Positions 1 to 12,082 are shown, numbered from the stretch's first letter. The stretch: DNA of 64,000 nt from Diadema setosum (GCF_964275005.1 NC_092704.1:34124416-34188415), one strand, 5' to 3'. Translations and numbers: made by a program. Notes: generated by a model not told the origin, from the letters alone.

Positions 1-600
1 TGAAATCGAACTTGTTTGAATTTGTAAAGATTTAGGGTTTTAAAGTTGTCCTAGAAAGCCACTAGGTCAAACTGCAAGAGACTGACTGTCTGGAAATCTA
101 CATTAAATGAGACAAAGTAAAAGTAAAAGAATAAACTGGCATAGCAACAGCATGTCTAGATTAGTCAAATTTAGGCAGGGCAGTCACATGAAATGAGACA
201 AAGTAAGAGTTAAAGAAATAGCATGGCAACAGCATGCCCGGTTTGCAGTATTATGTATTAACTCAGACTATAGAAATTGAGTGAATAGAGGTGTTATGTA
301 ATAGCTCCCATCCAGGTGGAGGCTAGGAATGTTCTTTAGATGTTGGTTGTAATTTATTGTTCACAAGTTCATGAGTAAAGATGTTATGTAACAGCAGTCT
401 AGACGATGGCTAGACATATTGTGTACAGTTTCAATAGGGCAATATTTAAGCATGATGATTGGATGATTTCTCTAGTGTAGGAAAGGCATGAAAAAGCAAG
501 TGTATGGGAGTGTAAGGGACTAAGTGTGAACATCTATGGTTAGGGAAGCTAATAAAAAGCTGAGTATTGTAGAGGATCGAGGAGAAACACTTTAATCAGA
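1..600 (+). repeat. Unidentified interspersed repeat with internal direct repeat
   Basis: No gene is visible. Two related stretches lie about 86 bp apart (about 105-160 and 190-240). Both start AAATGAGACAAAGTAA and end near GCAACAGCATG. Further right there is a TATTTAAG box (about 446) and an AATAAAAAG signal (about 550). That layout resembles a long terminal repeat cut by the window edge, but no partner copy or coding part is seen, so the class is uncertain. Confidence 0.3.
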
Positions 601-1842
601 CATCCAGCGTAGATCTCCGCTTAGGCAGCAGTCGTTTTTTTTTTTTTTCTGGGGGTTTTCCACGTCGGTGAGATGCGAGCTCCAGCTGCTGATCTAAACT
701 GAACCTGGACAGTTATGATCCGAACTTTGGTACGGGGCTCAATCTCTATTTGCCTGCTCGTCGTCGCTTGAGCTCGGGCATCGCGGGTCAAGGCAGGAGT
801 CTGTGTGGTTGCAGGGACTAGTGAAGGCCGAGGAGCTGAGAGGACCGCCGATAGGGTAGCGTCTAACTGAGTGGCCAAGTCAAAGGGGTGCTTCCAAGAG
901 ACAAGCCAAGCGACTGTGCCGAGGTCGACGACGAGTGTATCCGACATCGAGAACGACTGAGCCAAGTTGAGGGGATCACCAGTTCGGGTCATCCAAGAAA
1001 ACCCAGTTATGTATTTGTGATTTGTTTCATACTATCTTTTATGCCCAATGTATTGTGAACGAGAAAGCTACAAAGATTTGAAAGATTAAACTCGAACATA
1101 ACTGCATGCAAACAGTTTGAATTTCCGTTCTTTCGGTGTCAGAGTAGCAGAAAAAAAAAAAGTCACTCACGTGACACCCACAGTTTCAAAAAAAAACATT
1201 ATCAGAGTATAGTAAAGTTACTGACGATGCACATGGTGGGTAACGTTTAGCGCACACACACACACACACAAACACATACACACACATACACTATCACACA
1301 CATACACTATCACAATTATGCCACAGCGATTATCAACACTCTTCCAACTCATCTTTAAAAAAAAAAAGTGAGGATTACGTGTACTTTTCTCTATAGTTAT
1401 CGTGTGTATCCACTTCAAAAACTGTGTTTGAAGAGAATTTTACAGATTTTATTTTCTCCTAGCTATCAAAAGAAAATGTAATGCCAAGCATAGAAGAGTA
1501 ATATACTTCTATCTTGATAAACGTTCCTATTTCTAAAGGTGCTATGATTATCATTGGAGCTCATCAGTCGAAAAGAAAGAAAAAAAAAGATACTTTGCGC
1601 TAATGATTCACATGAAAAATGGGACACAAAGAGAAAATCGGATAAATACAGTGTATATTCCAATGTGAAATGTACAGATTGACTACTACTATATGCATAC
1701 ATATAACATACAAAATATAGACAAACACATAATTATGTCGTTTAGACAGATGGGTGAAAGGATAGATAGATAGATAAGAAAGAAATATAAAGATAAATAC
1801 TAGTAAATAGACAGATAGATTACGAGTGACAGAAAGAGAGAT

Positions 1843-1945
1843 GGATAGGTTGATTGACTGATTGATTGATTAATTTGATTGAATAATTGATTGACTGATT
1901 AATTGATTGATCGATTGATTGATCGATTGACTGATTGATTGACAG
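1843..1945. repeat. GATT-type microsatellite
   Basis: Repeated TTGA/GATT units run almost to the donor site of the last visible exon of the receptor-like gene, which ends at 1952. Confidence 0.9.
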
Positions 1946-1951
1946 ACCCAC

Positions 1952-2078
1952 CTTCACCAAACCGGGAAAATCTTTCCAAAATCCATAATTGGGAATAACT
2001 TCAGTCCCGGACGCGCCCCTTTGGTACTTCATGAACAGCACTCCCCCTACCAGATAGAGGACTACCGTTACGGTGAAC
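1952..2078 (-). CDS. Receptor-like gene, exon 6 (membrane helix and tail)
   Basis: The acceptor is GCCTGTCACAG and the donor GTGGGT. The exon codes FTVTVVLYLVGGVLF, then MKYQRGASGTEVIPNYGFW and KDFPGLVK. It ends in phase 0, so at least one more coding exon is expected. None was found between here and position 1. Confidence 0.82.
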
Positions 2079-5000
2079 CTGTGACAGGCAGGGCACAACA
2101 ACATTACAACATTCCCGCCTCCATATCTAGCGATTCAGTGGAAAAATCATACAATGACTGGTGAATAATGATATCCTGCCATACGTTGTGTTCTATTGGA
2201 AGGGCAAATTGTGCTTTCGTTAAGACGTCAAGAATTCGAACCCCGCCGCAGTTCCTTAAAGTATGACATAATTGGTCTGTTAGTATAAGTATCCAGTGAG
2301 AGGCTGAATTGTGTGTGCGCCGCGTGGCGGCGGTCTGGCTGCAGCATACGCTACGGGGAGCGTTTGCGGTGCGTCTGCAGGTTTGATTGCACTGACCGAA
2401 GTTTCATGTAGGTGGTCTAAGCATGTTGACAACGCTAAAGATAAACTATTACTATTATTATTATTATTATTATTATTACTATTATCATTATTATTATTGT
2501 TACTATTATTGTTATCTCTATCTTCACAAGATATCTCTTGGAGATTAATATCACGTCAAGTTCCATCCTGGAACCTTAGACTTCCGGTACTTTTCTCAGG
2601 ATTCGTGCCGTCCCCAGTAATGCTGCTTTTTGGAGCGTTTGCACTCGATCTGGTTACTAGTATTATTATTTTTATCACTATTGTTACTATTATTATTATT
2701 GTCGCCATTATTATTATCATTATTATTACTATTTTGTTTGTTTTTTATCATCTCGATTACTATTGTTGTCTTTTTTCATATCCCTGCAATCGCTCTGTAA
2801 TTATTGTGGGTAACTTGAGGGTGAACAATTTTCAATTTAATGATATAATCCTGAATGTATAAATGGAACACAGGAGAACGTGAGAGAGGTAAATAATTAT
2901 AATCACAACTTGAAGGACTATCTTATCTTCGACGGCACAACTTGCAACAGTGCGCATTGGTTAAAGATTGAAGACGAAGATTTAATGTAGAGGAAAAAAA
3001 TCACCTCGCTGCCTAGTCGGTCATTGGTGTGACAAAAAAAAAAAAGAAATGTAGAATACACAGACTGAATGGTCTTAAATCATCCTTGATTCCTCACAGG
3101 AGGGAGCCAAATAATGTCAAACTTTTACAAGGAGGTTATGACGTCATACTTACACAATGCACAAGATTCCGCCCACTGTGATTTTGTTCGAAGAAGAAGA
3201 CTTGACGGGGCAATTCGCCACACGCGGCCTACACGCCTGACATGTGGTGACGGTGAAATCCTGTAGCAAAGGTAAACATTAATGAAACGATGGTATAATG
3301 TATAATTTCGGGAGAATCGAGGGAGTAAAACCATAGCGCAACGACTGCTAAAAGGGAAAAAATGAATAAATAGGGTTCGTATACAGTGCACTCGTGTTAT
3401 AACAAACACGGTGACATCAAATTCCGGTTACAACGAAGTAAAAATTCAGGCACATCATTATCCACTCTATGTATTTCTATTGTTTATTTGTTCCGTTATA
3501 ACGAAATTTCGAAATAACGAGAAAAAATTGCCGGTCCCGAGAACTTCGTTAAAACGGGAGTCTACGGTAGTTGGGAATTAACGAAGGTTCAATAATCTAA
3601 CAATAAAAGAAAACGCTTTGTTAATCGGTAAATGAAATGAGACTCGCTAATTTCAAACTAGTCTGTGGCATGAGGGTGGGGGCATCTTTGCCGTCTACAT
3701 AATAATGGGCGATAGAGGAACAGGACGATTTATCATGTCCCTATCGTTACGTCACAGTCCTGTTGAGAGTGGATATTATACCAGAGAGGTCTCTCTTCCA
3801 CCTACCTGATTTTACTGAAGTGCCTTCTCACCTTCAAAGTTAAATGATGACATTGTCAGAGCTTCAAATTAACGTGTCTATCGTTTTGCAAATGGAGGAA
3901 GGACGTTTTGTAAAGGGAGGATTGTCGAAGGACGGAGAAGAAAAGAAAATACATAAATGTAATCACCACAACAATTACAAATTACTATCGTTTTCTCTTT
4001 GGTTTCCAATTCAATAATGCGTGTGTGTGTGTGTGTGTAAATCTGTAAAGGGGGTAATAAGGCATCCTCCTTGTCACTTCTGAACTTTGTCTCTTGATCA
4101 CAATGTTATCATTATGCTGGAATGCAAAAGTGACGCTGTATAGATCCAGATGACTGGGTCAGGGATGACCGGGCAGAAAGGCAGCCAACCGTTCAGGGGG
4201 AACCTCTAAATGTTAAACTCTAACTGATTTTGAAATGATATCTAATAGGATTCAATATATTTCGTATTCTAAACTTAGCTCAAAACTTGCGAAACGTCAG
4301 TCCTGACATTCTATGAGAGGTTCAGGTCGACTCACATGTCACTGACGGGAAACAACAGTCTCATCACAAGCAACTATTCTCTCTCTTTACTATAAGACAA
4401 GCATTTCTTTGACTTCAAAAGGATGGAAATCGTATAGATGACCTCTGCCTCATCCACTTCCTATATCAATTTTATATGGCGATAGTATTCCTTGTTGTGC
4501 ATCAAGTTGTCTTTGTTTTTGTTTTGTTTGTTTGCTTGTTTATCTATTTTTCAATATACTGTATGGTATATGGCATCTTGAATATATACCAAAGACCTGG
4601 AATGTTCCATTTCATTTGCGGGTGTGCGACCTACAGTATCTGCCGTGTACATTGTACTCACGTATTTGCTGTCTCCCACAGAATCCAGCGATAGCGTAGG
4701 ATCTAACGCAGTCGCCAAGCACCTGTATGTTACAGTCGAGGTCCTACGACAGGGAAAGGAAAGAGAAAGTTTGCATCAGTAAGGCCTCGATGGGCACTTC
4801 CTTTCAAACTGGAGAAAAGAAAATCTCCTCATAGTATAGAGATGAATAGAAAAAGTGTCAGGAATTAGTTACATCATAATCATCGACTGAGATTGCGTAC
4901 TCAGTCGAGGACTACAGAAGGGAATGGATAGGTGAAGTGTGGATTTTTTTAGTGTAAAGCTGTTATTGTTTCATGCTGTTATCATATGTGTATAGAAAAA

Positions 5001-8000
5001 GAGAAAACGTCACGTGGAAATGCGAGAATACGTCCTTAAGTCATCTCCTTCAGTGTTTGCTTTATGTATCCTGTGCTGGTGAATGCGCTTGAGATGATTT
5101 ATGCGTTCATTTTTTATTGTGTCTGTAATACCTGGCTGTTATTCATGTTAATGATTTTGTGTATTTTTATATGTTTTGGGTCCCTTTGACTTTCATCGTT
5201 TGAAAGTGGAAATTCCTATGTAAGCCACAAACTACAAGGGACAGTTTTGAAGGTTTTCTAGTACACTCCCACCACAAAGTATATCATGTATATGGCGTAT
5301 ACTCTGTTGCAAGTGCCTAGACATTTAGAAGAAGGTTCTTGACCTTCCACCTAACATAAAATATAAATAACTAGAAATGTCGCTATGGCGACTGGTATGC
5401 CTCCGCCATAATGCATGATTCTCCTAATAGGTCTATAGTACATGTGGACAATGTGTGATTACATTTTCACAAAATTGGCAACATATTAAAATGACATGTT
5501 TGTCACAATCGAATGTTCACCTTCCTTGACCTATGTTTAATTGGATGAATAGGAGAGCATGTATTTGGGGATTTAAGAACTTTAACTTCGACTTTGACCC
5601 TTTCATAAGTTCACACACTTGCGTAATTTTCAAGGTATGGAGTAAAAGTGCAATTTCTGTATTGCACAGTAAATTGTTATCATTTTCATCTGGCCTTTGA
5701 TTCATAAAAGAATCACTGTCAGGCAGAACATACATAAATATGTACTAAGTTTAAAGATAACTTGAGCCACTTCCGAGATATGGAGAAAGGAGTAAGTTCA
5801 GCACTTTCACTTGATCTTTGACCTTTTGACCTTTGGCCTTCTTGGCAAAAAGAAAAAATCCCAGAGAAAATCTAGTGGGTTATACATGCATACATCAAGT
5901 TAAAAAAAAATAATCCTGCTGGCATTGCATAAATATAAGGAAAATAGTAAAATTGTGAAGTATTGCCCTTGACCTCTGACCCACAAACCCCAAATTCCCT
6001 AGATAACCACTGCCAGTCAGTATATGCATATATACTTTGTTCCATAAAGATACCTTGAACAATTTCCAAGATAGAGAGAAAAAAGTGAAATTTTAACACT
6101 TTACTTGACCTTTTGACCTTTTACCTTTTGACCTCATGACCCCAAACTTTTACCAGAGAATCTTAATTGGGTAATACATGTATACACTAAGTTTCAAGAA
6201 AATATCTTCAGGCATTGCATAGATATGGGGGAAATAGTGAAATTTTAAGCATTTGACCTTGACCTTTTGACCTTTGACCTTGAGCACGTGTGCACCCAAA
6301 AGTTGATAGGCACAACTTCACCCCCTAATACACATACATGCCAAGTTTCATTAGGATACCTCAAAAGGTTTTGATAGTTACCCTGTCCACAAAATTCATT
6401 ACGGACGGACGGAAGGACGGACAGAAGGACGGACGGACGGACGGACGGGAGGACGGACGGACGGACAACCCGAAAACATAATGCCTCCGGCACCACTTCG
6501 TGGCGGAGGCATAAAAACAAAAACAGACTCACCGTATGACGCCGTCTTGGGTGGAGTCGTAGACAACTTGGATCGACTCGTCCGCTGCCGTGGTCCATGA
6601 CTTCGGGGCGGGGTCACCGATCTTGTAATACTTAGGATCGGGCTTGTACTCTTGGCATGCCTGTAAATGTTTATATTGTTTATTTCCCCTCTAAAAGAAC
6701 ATCAAATTATCATGACAAAGCTCGTGCAATCCTGCACACATAAGTCACGTATATATGTAAGTATTATATTAATTATCATAATTATTATTCTAATTATTAT
6801 TATTAGTGTTATCGCAAAACGAGCTCACTCCATTCTTGTGAAGCTGAGATGTATATGATAAAGCTGCTAAAAAAAGAAAACAATAAGAAAATATGGAGTA
6901 TTATTAATCATAACTTTTATAAAAAAAAAAAAAGTCAATCAAACGTTTAACACAGACATGAAGAAAGTATATTTTTGGTTTGTAGCAAATCGCCTAGTAT
7001 CAAACATAGAAAAACATGTTACATGATCTTTAAAACAAAGAATAAGGTAAAAGATGAAAATGTTTTACAAATACATGTAGGAAATGCCAAAATCAAACAA
7101 GTGAATAATATCAAATTTCTTGGTGTGATAATTGATGATGGTTTAACATGGAAAGACCATATAATATAATATATAATGTTTGCATCAAAATAAGCAGAAT
7201 TGTAGGTGTTATGAGATATTTGAAATATGCACTTCCTTCAGAGATTCTTTCAACCATATATCACACAATGATTTTCCCCCATCTAACTTATCGTGCAATA
7301 GTATGGGGTCACACTTCATTGTATTTATTAAACCATGTGTTATTATTACAAAAGCGTGCAATAAGAAAAGTCTGTGACGTAAGCCCTTTTGAGCACACTG
7401 CAACATTATTAAAAAAAACTAGAAATTAAAAATTGATCAAATAGTGCAATTACAAGTGGTCATATTTATGTTTTCATATTTTAAAGGCGTTTTACCTTTC
7501 ACCTTCCGCAAGTTATTCGTTCAAAATTGTGCAGTCCATAGTTAGAACACAAGATGTGCTAATAACATACATGTTTACCCTTTTTCCAATATAAGTTTTC
7601 AAAGACTACAATTAGATAATCATATTGGAGCTAAGTCATGGAATGAGTTACCTGCTTTTATCAAAGAATATCCTACATTATCATCTTTTAAACGTAGATA
7701 CAGAATGTTTTTAATCCAAAGTGCAGCTGAATAATTCTTGGGATATTTGCCTTTTTGTTTTCTTTTGTTTGTCTTTTAGGTGTATTTTGTCCTTTTTTGT
7801 TGCAATTTTGTGTATAATTTCTAATGGTTTAGATTTAGTCTAAAAATGTATATCTTTGATCGCAATTTGCAGCCTCTTCATTTGTAAGGGAATCGGCCTT
7901 GATAAGTCCTATTTGGTCTTTATCTGATTCCCACACATGCTAACTATAGCTGTTTGCATCATTCCTTTTGTTTCCTATGTAAACGTTATGTGCAGTATGT

Positions 8001-8325
8001 TATGTCCGTGTACATGTATTTGTGTTGTTTATACTTTTTAGCATGTGGAATAAAAAAAAAATGCTTTAAAATTGAATTGAATTGAATGAAATATTCCTTG
8101 TTATGTTACAAGTAAGGTATTACTGACAAGGTTAAATTTGCTTTGTTTCTGATACTGGACTTTCTTTAAAGTGTTCATTTTGCAATGAAACTCTATTACT
8201 AGTATTGATCCGTGTATTGACAGTATAGTGGTAGAAGAAGGACGCCTCCAAATATTTTGATTTTTAATAGATACCAATTGACATTCAATACATTTCTTTA
8301 TCGTGGCATTTATTCTATTCGTGGA

Positions 8326-8378
<53 letters not shown>

Positions 8379-11300
8379 GTATGTATTCGTGGGTGTGGGG
8401 TGTGTGTATAATATTAAACATTCTTTGCCACATAAAGGTTACTTAGGATTATCTAGACCTATTTGCCATTAAGTTGTTGTCATTGTTTATAAAAATATAA
8501 TCATCATCATTATCATTATTATCATTATCATTTACATATTACAGCTTGTATTTTTCGACAAGACTAGGAAGTGGTCAGACCTTGAGTCACCCCAATACTT
8601 CACATTATCATTGTTTTTACAAATATCATCACCATCGAAAGCAAGAGATTAAGCAGAGGGTTAAAAATTGAGATGTGAGGGTTTTTTTTTTTAATTTGTC
8701 TCCCTCTACAAATGAAATTTGTGAGATCAGAGCTTTGGTATTTGTTCCACGTTCATCGGGTCACTGCCGACAGCCAGGGATAGCCTAGCGGTTGTGGTGT
8801 CGCGGCCCGGAAATTAGTAGACGACACTCACTATTGACAGGTTCGAGTCCCGTGGTTCCTTTTTGCCGACATGGTTGTTGAATTAAAGCAGTTGCGATCT
8901 TGCACTTGTAGAGGGAGACAAATTGAAGAGAACCTCACACCTCATGATCACTATCATTACCATCATCATCATCATCATCATTACATTTTATTCGACAGGA
9001 CTCGATAGTACCCCCTGTAGGCTTATCGAAATCGGTCCGACATTGAGTCATTCCAATAGTTCATAAAATTCACTAAATGGACTTCACTATAACTTGCAGA
9101 CTCTGGGATATTCCTTACAGTTACTATAGGGCTGCCAAAAATCATACGCTATAGTTAGGTATCAACAAGCAACACTTTTCAATGAATCCCTCTATTTTTC
9201 ACATACCATCATCACTGACACAAAGTAATTCAGTTCAGATTTAATTGATGTAAGTTCTGGTTAATGCAGAAAACATTCAATGAAGAAACAAGAAATCTAT
9301 AATCAATGAATCCGATCTTACCGAAAACGGTTTCACGTCAGACGAGCCGATGAAGCATACAGGATCGGACGTGAAATCGTTTTCCAACCATAGTTTAATA
9401 TTTAGTCCAGATGCAGTGATTTAGTTCTTGTTTCTTGATTAGATACAGATTACCCAAGCATATTTTTAAATAAAATTGGGGAATTATGTTTGGGGAATTG
9501 TGGTATTTTTGATACATTCTCTGTTATATTTGACATAAGATATTATGCACTCAGGACCTACTAGAATAAAAATGGAATGACACATTCCAATATGTTCTGC
9601 TGAAAATATGAAACATGAGGTGAATCTGAATTTAAATAGCCTATCAAATGTGTGTTGGCCGATGCATTTCTGTCCGAAGGTCTGCCATAATACTGAGCAG
9701 GCCGATACTTTTCATTTGATTTGGAAAGCAGGTCGTCGGTTATACCAGGTCAAGCTCAACGAAACATGTTTTGTTCTTGATACATTGCAGATAAGTTGCA
9801 GAAAGTATAGAAGGACCAATGTTCTCATATGTGTTACATTTTCCCAGTGTTATAGCGGATATGTTCTTTGGCACAACTTCAACCCCAATGTCCCCTTTTA
9901 TTTCATAAATTTAGAAATACAATGTACAAGACTGACGTACAATAATGATACCGCAGTCAAAGGTGTCAGTTGTAATTTTCGTCATGTTATGTCCGCCTTA
10001 CATCATTCTAACCACTTACAAACCCGGGGCAAGTTCTGTCTGCTATGAACACCTCGCTTAAATATGGTAGTTATACTTCCGAGAATGTCTCTTTTCCAAA
10101 GCACCCGTAAATGTCTTTACTACCACCCTGGTATATTCAATTGCATTCAATTCTATTCAAAATGATTCTATTTCGATATAAAGTACTATACATAACGCTT
10201 ACATGAGTACATAAAGGAATTTTGAATCACGTAGACTGAATGCAAGTGTAATGCAAGGTATGTCACTACTGTGTGCGTAATTGAAAGATGGCCATTAAAC
10301 AAAAAAAAAAATGATTAAGAATTGCCATACGCAAAAGAAAAGCAGTAAATTTACCTACCACTACATTCTCACAGACCCCATCTGAGAATGGATAGCAGGG
10401 GTTGAAAGCGTACTCAAAATCACCTGCCGCCTGATACCCGTACGTTCCAAAGGTGAACCTGACAAAAAGACACACGAACGAAATGAGGGAGAGATAAATC
10501 ATAGACGGAACTTCAACTCGGAGTGTGGTGTTCAAAGGTCAAGGATGACTTTCTAAAGATAGCAGTTGTTTCATGGTGTATGTTTTCGAAACGCTGAGCT
10601 CGATCATCACAGGCAAATATCTTACACGAGATATTCGTCTGTCACGCAGAAGAGAGCATAAGGTATATGGCCACTGGCGAGTATGCCTATTCGCACGGTA
10701 TGTTAACATGCTGTGCACAGCTTTTTATAAAGGCTGTGTGGTGGAATTAGTTTACGACTCGATACTGATAACGAAAGTAGCTACTACACGATTTCCGTCT
10801 GTTTTGTTGTCATGGAGATTGACTGAATCGTCCTCCATTTCTGCTAATCGTTTATGAGAAGCCACATATAAAACAGCGCCATCGCCTCACTTTCTTGCAT
10901 GTTACTGTGTATTTCTGTTCCACGTAAAAGTGTAGGTATATGGGGATAATAAACTGGTAATTGTTTATCTGTTCACTGTATTGTGAGTATATGATTGCAT
11001 GTATATTGAAAGCTGCCATTAGAGGCCTATATAATGTCCTTATGTGTGTATGTATGATAGTATAGATATCCCCATTTGTATAAAATATCAACATAAAGAA
11101 TTTCCTATATGGACAATAAAATGAAATTTGAATCTGAATCTGAATTTGAATGATAGAGTATATCTGGATTACGCGGAATCTAATTTTTGATATACCGGTA
11201 TATAGGCCCTATTATACATAACTCTTCCTATTCTGTCGCTTACCAAGATAATACCTTTCTATACAAGAATATACATTCAACAGTAATACAACATTTTTGT

Positions 11301-12082
11301 ACCGACACTGGATAGCTATACATGTATATGGCAACCCCCTCCCCCTCCCCTCCCCACATATTTTGGAATCTTCTAAACAATATAACAAAATAAAGAATAG
11401 AAAACTCGCGACTTTCCTAGGGTTCTGTTGTCCCGAGATCCACAGCTGATCTTTAAGGGGAGAAGGGACTTAGATCCTTGACAGCGAGCCAACCAACTGC
11501 ACTCCCCCTACGTGTCCGCTTGATGTACTAGGCCTACTGTGATATTAGTACGTGCATTGTATTACACTAAGTTGTATTAGTAAAATTTAACTACATAGGA
11601 AAGGGAGACTAGGCCTGGTACACAAAGATGGGGCGCGGTGCGTACGATATTCTTGAATAAGATCATGATAAGCAAAACAAACCCCCTCCCCTCCCTCCCC
11701 AAGTAAAAACTTTTACAGGTCAACTTTATAATATGGCGCAACACAAACAGTATAGGACAGCACAACTCATTCGGGCAACCAATAGTGTTGCAGTTGGAAC
11801 AAGGAAGAATGATATACACTTAAGAATACGTAATGTCGTTACATAGGGTCTACATTACAGTCATTCCTACACTTACTTCGGTTTTCCAGAATTCAGCCCA
11901 ATGGTTGAAAAGTCCACATGAGTCTTGGCATCGTCATTAAAAGTGCACTCGCAGTTGGAATTGGTGTCTCGAGTGCAGATATGCTGAGCGCTTGTCTTGC
12001 CCGTCATGTGCACAAAACACACTAAGGCCAGGGCCAACTTCATTCCATGGCTCAACATGTGGTAGATACTCCAAGGCGCCAT
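1952..12082 (-). CDS. Cation-dependent mannose-6-phosphate receptor-like protein (six exons, 3' end not found)
   Basis: Joined exons: 12082-11877, 10458-10359, 6660-6533, 4743-4662, 3260-3154, 2078-1952. They give 250 codons with consistent intron phases (2,0,2,0,2,0). The protein starts with a signal peptide (MAPWSIYHMLSHG, then a Leu/Ala/Val stretch ending near TSA). A cysteine-rich lumenal region follows, with NPCYPFSDGVCE, TVTYRC and YDFTVTTCQAC, as in mannose-6-phosphate-receptor-homology domains. One membrane helix (ITVGGILCIVF to YLVGGVLF) follows, then a tail starting MKYQRGASG and containing NYGFWKDFPGLV. This matches the layout of vertebrate M6PR, whose tail has AFWQDLGNLV; that Phe-Trp pair is known to drive endosome-to-Golgi retrieval. 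Likely role: binding glycans on lysosomal enzymes in the Golgi and endosomes. The family's Arg and Tyr ligand residues have candidates (YRC and SKYDF), but no clear Glu counterpart is seen. The final tail exon is not visible and probably lies left of the window. A paralogue of the M6PR family cannot be excluded. Confidence 0.8.
2230..2850 (+). repeat. ATT-type microsatellite region
   Basis: Long (TTA)n/(ATT)n tracts lie at about 2448-2520 and 2661-2735, within the intron between receptor-like exons 5 and 6. The open frame here is only a run of Leu and Ile codons from the repeat. Confidence 0.85.
3154..3260 (-). CDS. Receptor-like gene, exon 5 (end of lumenal domain, start of membrane helix)
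   Basis: The acceptor is CTTTGCTACAG and the donor GTAAGT. The exon codes DFTVTTCQACRPRVANCP, a short serine run, and ITVGGILCIV, which begins the transmembrane helix. The phase (2) matches exon 6. Confidence 0.78.
3384..3567. mobile_element. Tigger-like MITE
   Basis: Ends are inverted: CAGTGCACTCGTGTTATAAC on the left, and CGTTTTAACGGGAG-type sequence read back from the right. The ends are flanked by TA on both sides. Internal CCGTTATAACGAAATT motifs are typical of Tigger-derived MITEs in marine animals. It lies in the intron upstream of exon 5. Confidence 0.6.
4662..4743 (-). CDS. Receptor-like gene, exon 4
   Basis: The acceptor is CCCTGTCGTAG and the donor GTGAGT. The exon codes TSTVTYRCLATALDPTLS followed by LDSVGDSKY. 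The Arg before Cys and the final Tyr sit where MRH domains carry ligand-contact residues. Confidence 0.8.
5371..6513. repeat. Dispersed tandem-repeat element rich in TGACCTTTGACC, ending in a GACG satellite
   Basis: Roughly five degenerate units of about 150 bp each carry a TGACCTT-type cluster (near 5585, 5815, 5970, 6108, 6255) and related TAATACATGTATACA and CAGGCATTGCATAGATATG blocks. A (GACG)n satellite (about 6402-6465) follows. The edges carry related motifs, ATGCCTCCGCCATA on the left and TGGCGGAGGCAT on the right. No transposase is seen. Confidence 0.75.
6533..6660 (-). CDS. Receptor-like gene, exon 3
   Basis: The acceptor is AACATTTACAG and the donor GTGAGTC. The exon codes ACQEYKPDPKYYKIGDPA through DSTQDGVI. 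It starts in phase 0 and ends in phase 2. A dispersed repeat (5371-6513) ends only about 20 bp beyond the donor. Confidence 0.8.
6970..8092 (+). mobile_element. LINE 3' end (CR1/jockey-like reverse transcriptase C-terminus)
   Basis: Two overlapping frames carry typical non-LTR reverse-transcriptase C-terminal motifs: NNIKFLGVIIDDGLTWKDHI, then FPHLTYRAIVWGHT and LLLQKRAIRKVCD. Further on there is AKSWNELPAFIKEYPTLSSF. The frame is broken between 7150 and 7430 and again downstream. The 3' end is an A-run followed by repeated ATTGA (about 8072-8090), as in CR1/Crack-type LINEs. It is 5'-truncated and inactive, lying sense to + in an intron of the minus-strand receptor-like gene. Confidence 0.8.
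8323..8404. repeat. GT microsatellite
   Basis: Nearly continuous (GT)n in an intron of the receptor-like gene. Confidence 0.95.
8669..8946 (+). mobile_element. SINE-like element with tRNA promoter boxes inside inverted repeats
   Basis: The centre holds an A-box-like TAGCCTAGCGGTTGTGG (about 8783) and a perfect B box GGTTCGAGTCC (8840). The spacing (about 55 bp) suits a tRNA-derived promoter, but a full tRNA cloverleaf does not form. Arms at about 8669-8710 and 8907-8946 are inverted copies sharing AATTTGTCTCCCTCTACAA and a GAGATGTGAGG-type outer end. Confidence 0.6.
9281..9440. mobile_element. Possible short inverted-repeat element
   Basis: GAAAACGGTTTCACGTC (about 9328) is matched in reverse by GACGTGAAATCGTTTTCC (about 9368). 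Outer AAACAAGAA and TTCTTGTTTC also match. The arms are imperfect and no target duplication is clear. Confidence 0.35.
10359..10458 (-). CDS. Receptor-like gene, exon 2
   Basis: The acceptor is TTTTTGTCAG and the donor GTAGGT. The exon codes FTFGTYGYQAAGDFEYAF followed by NPCYPFSDGVCENVV, the cysteine-rich start of the lectin-type domain. It opens by completing a Lys codon from exon 1 and ends in phase 0. Confidence 0.8.
11040..11152 (+). mobile_element. Retroposon 3' tail
   Basis: An AATAAAATG signal is followed by repeated TTGAATC/TTGAATT units (about 11122-11152), a common tail of LINEs or their SINEs. The 5' part is not recognisable. Confidence 0.45.
11877..12082 (-). CDS. Receptor-like gene, exon 1 (signal peptide)
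   Basis: ATG at 12082 opens MAPWSIYHM; a second in-frame ATG (MKLALALVCF) could also serve. The exon codes the signal peptide and CTRDTNSNCECTF, and ends in phase 2 at GTAAGTG. A possible acceptor (CCCTTTTAG) sits just upstream, so a 5' UTR exon may exist. Confidence 0.78.

Noticed and set aside
621-992. Minus-strand open frame of 123 codons, considered as the missing receptor tail exon
   Set aside because: No frame resembles the M6PR tail, there is no acidic-dileucine end, and the C-terminus is a Lys run from a poly-T tract.
2311-2862. Plus-strand frame of 183 codons, Leu/Ile-rich like a membrane protein
   Set aside because: Produced by ATT/TTA microsatellites.
8771-8860. Functional tRNA gene
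   Set aside because: A and B boxes are present, but the acceptor stem does not pair, so it is a tRNA-derived element.
9608-10048. Plus-strand open frame of 146 codons
   Set aside because: It lies in an intron of the receptor-like gene on the opposite strand and has no recognisable domain; it is probably a chance frame.
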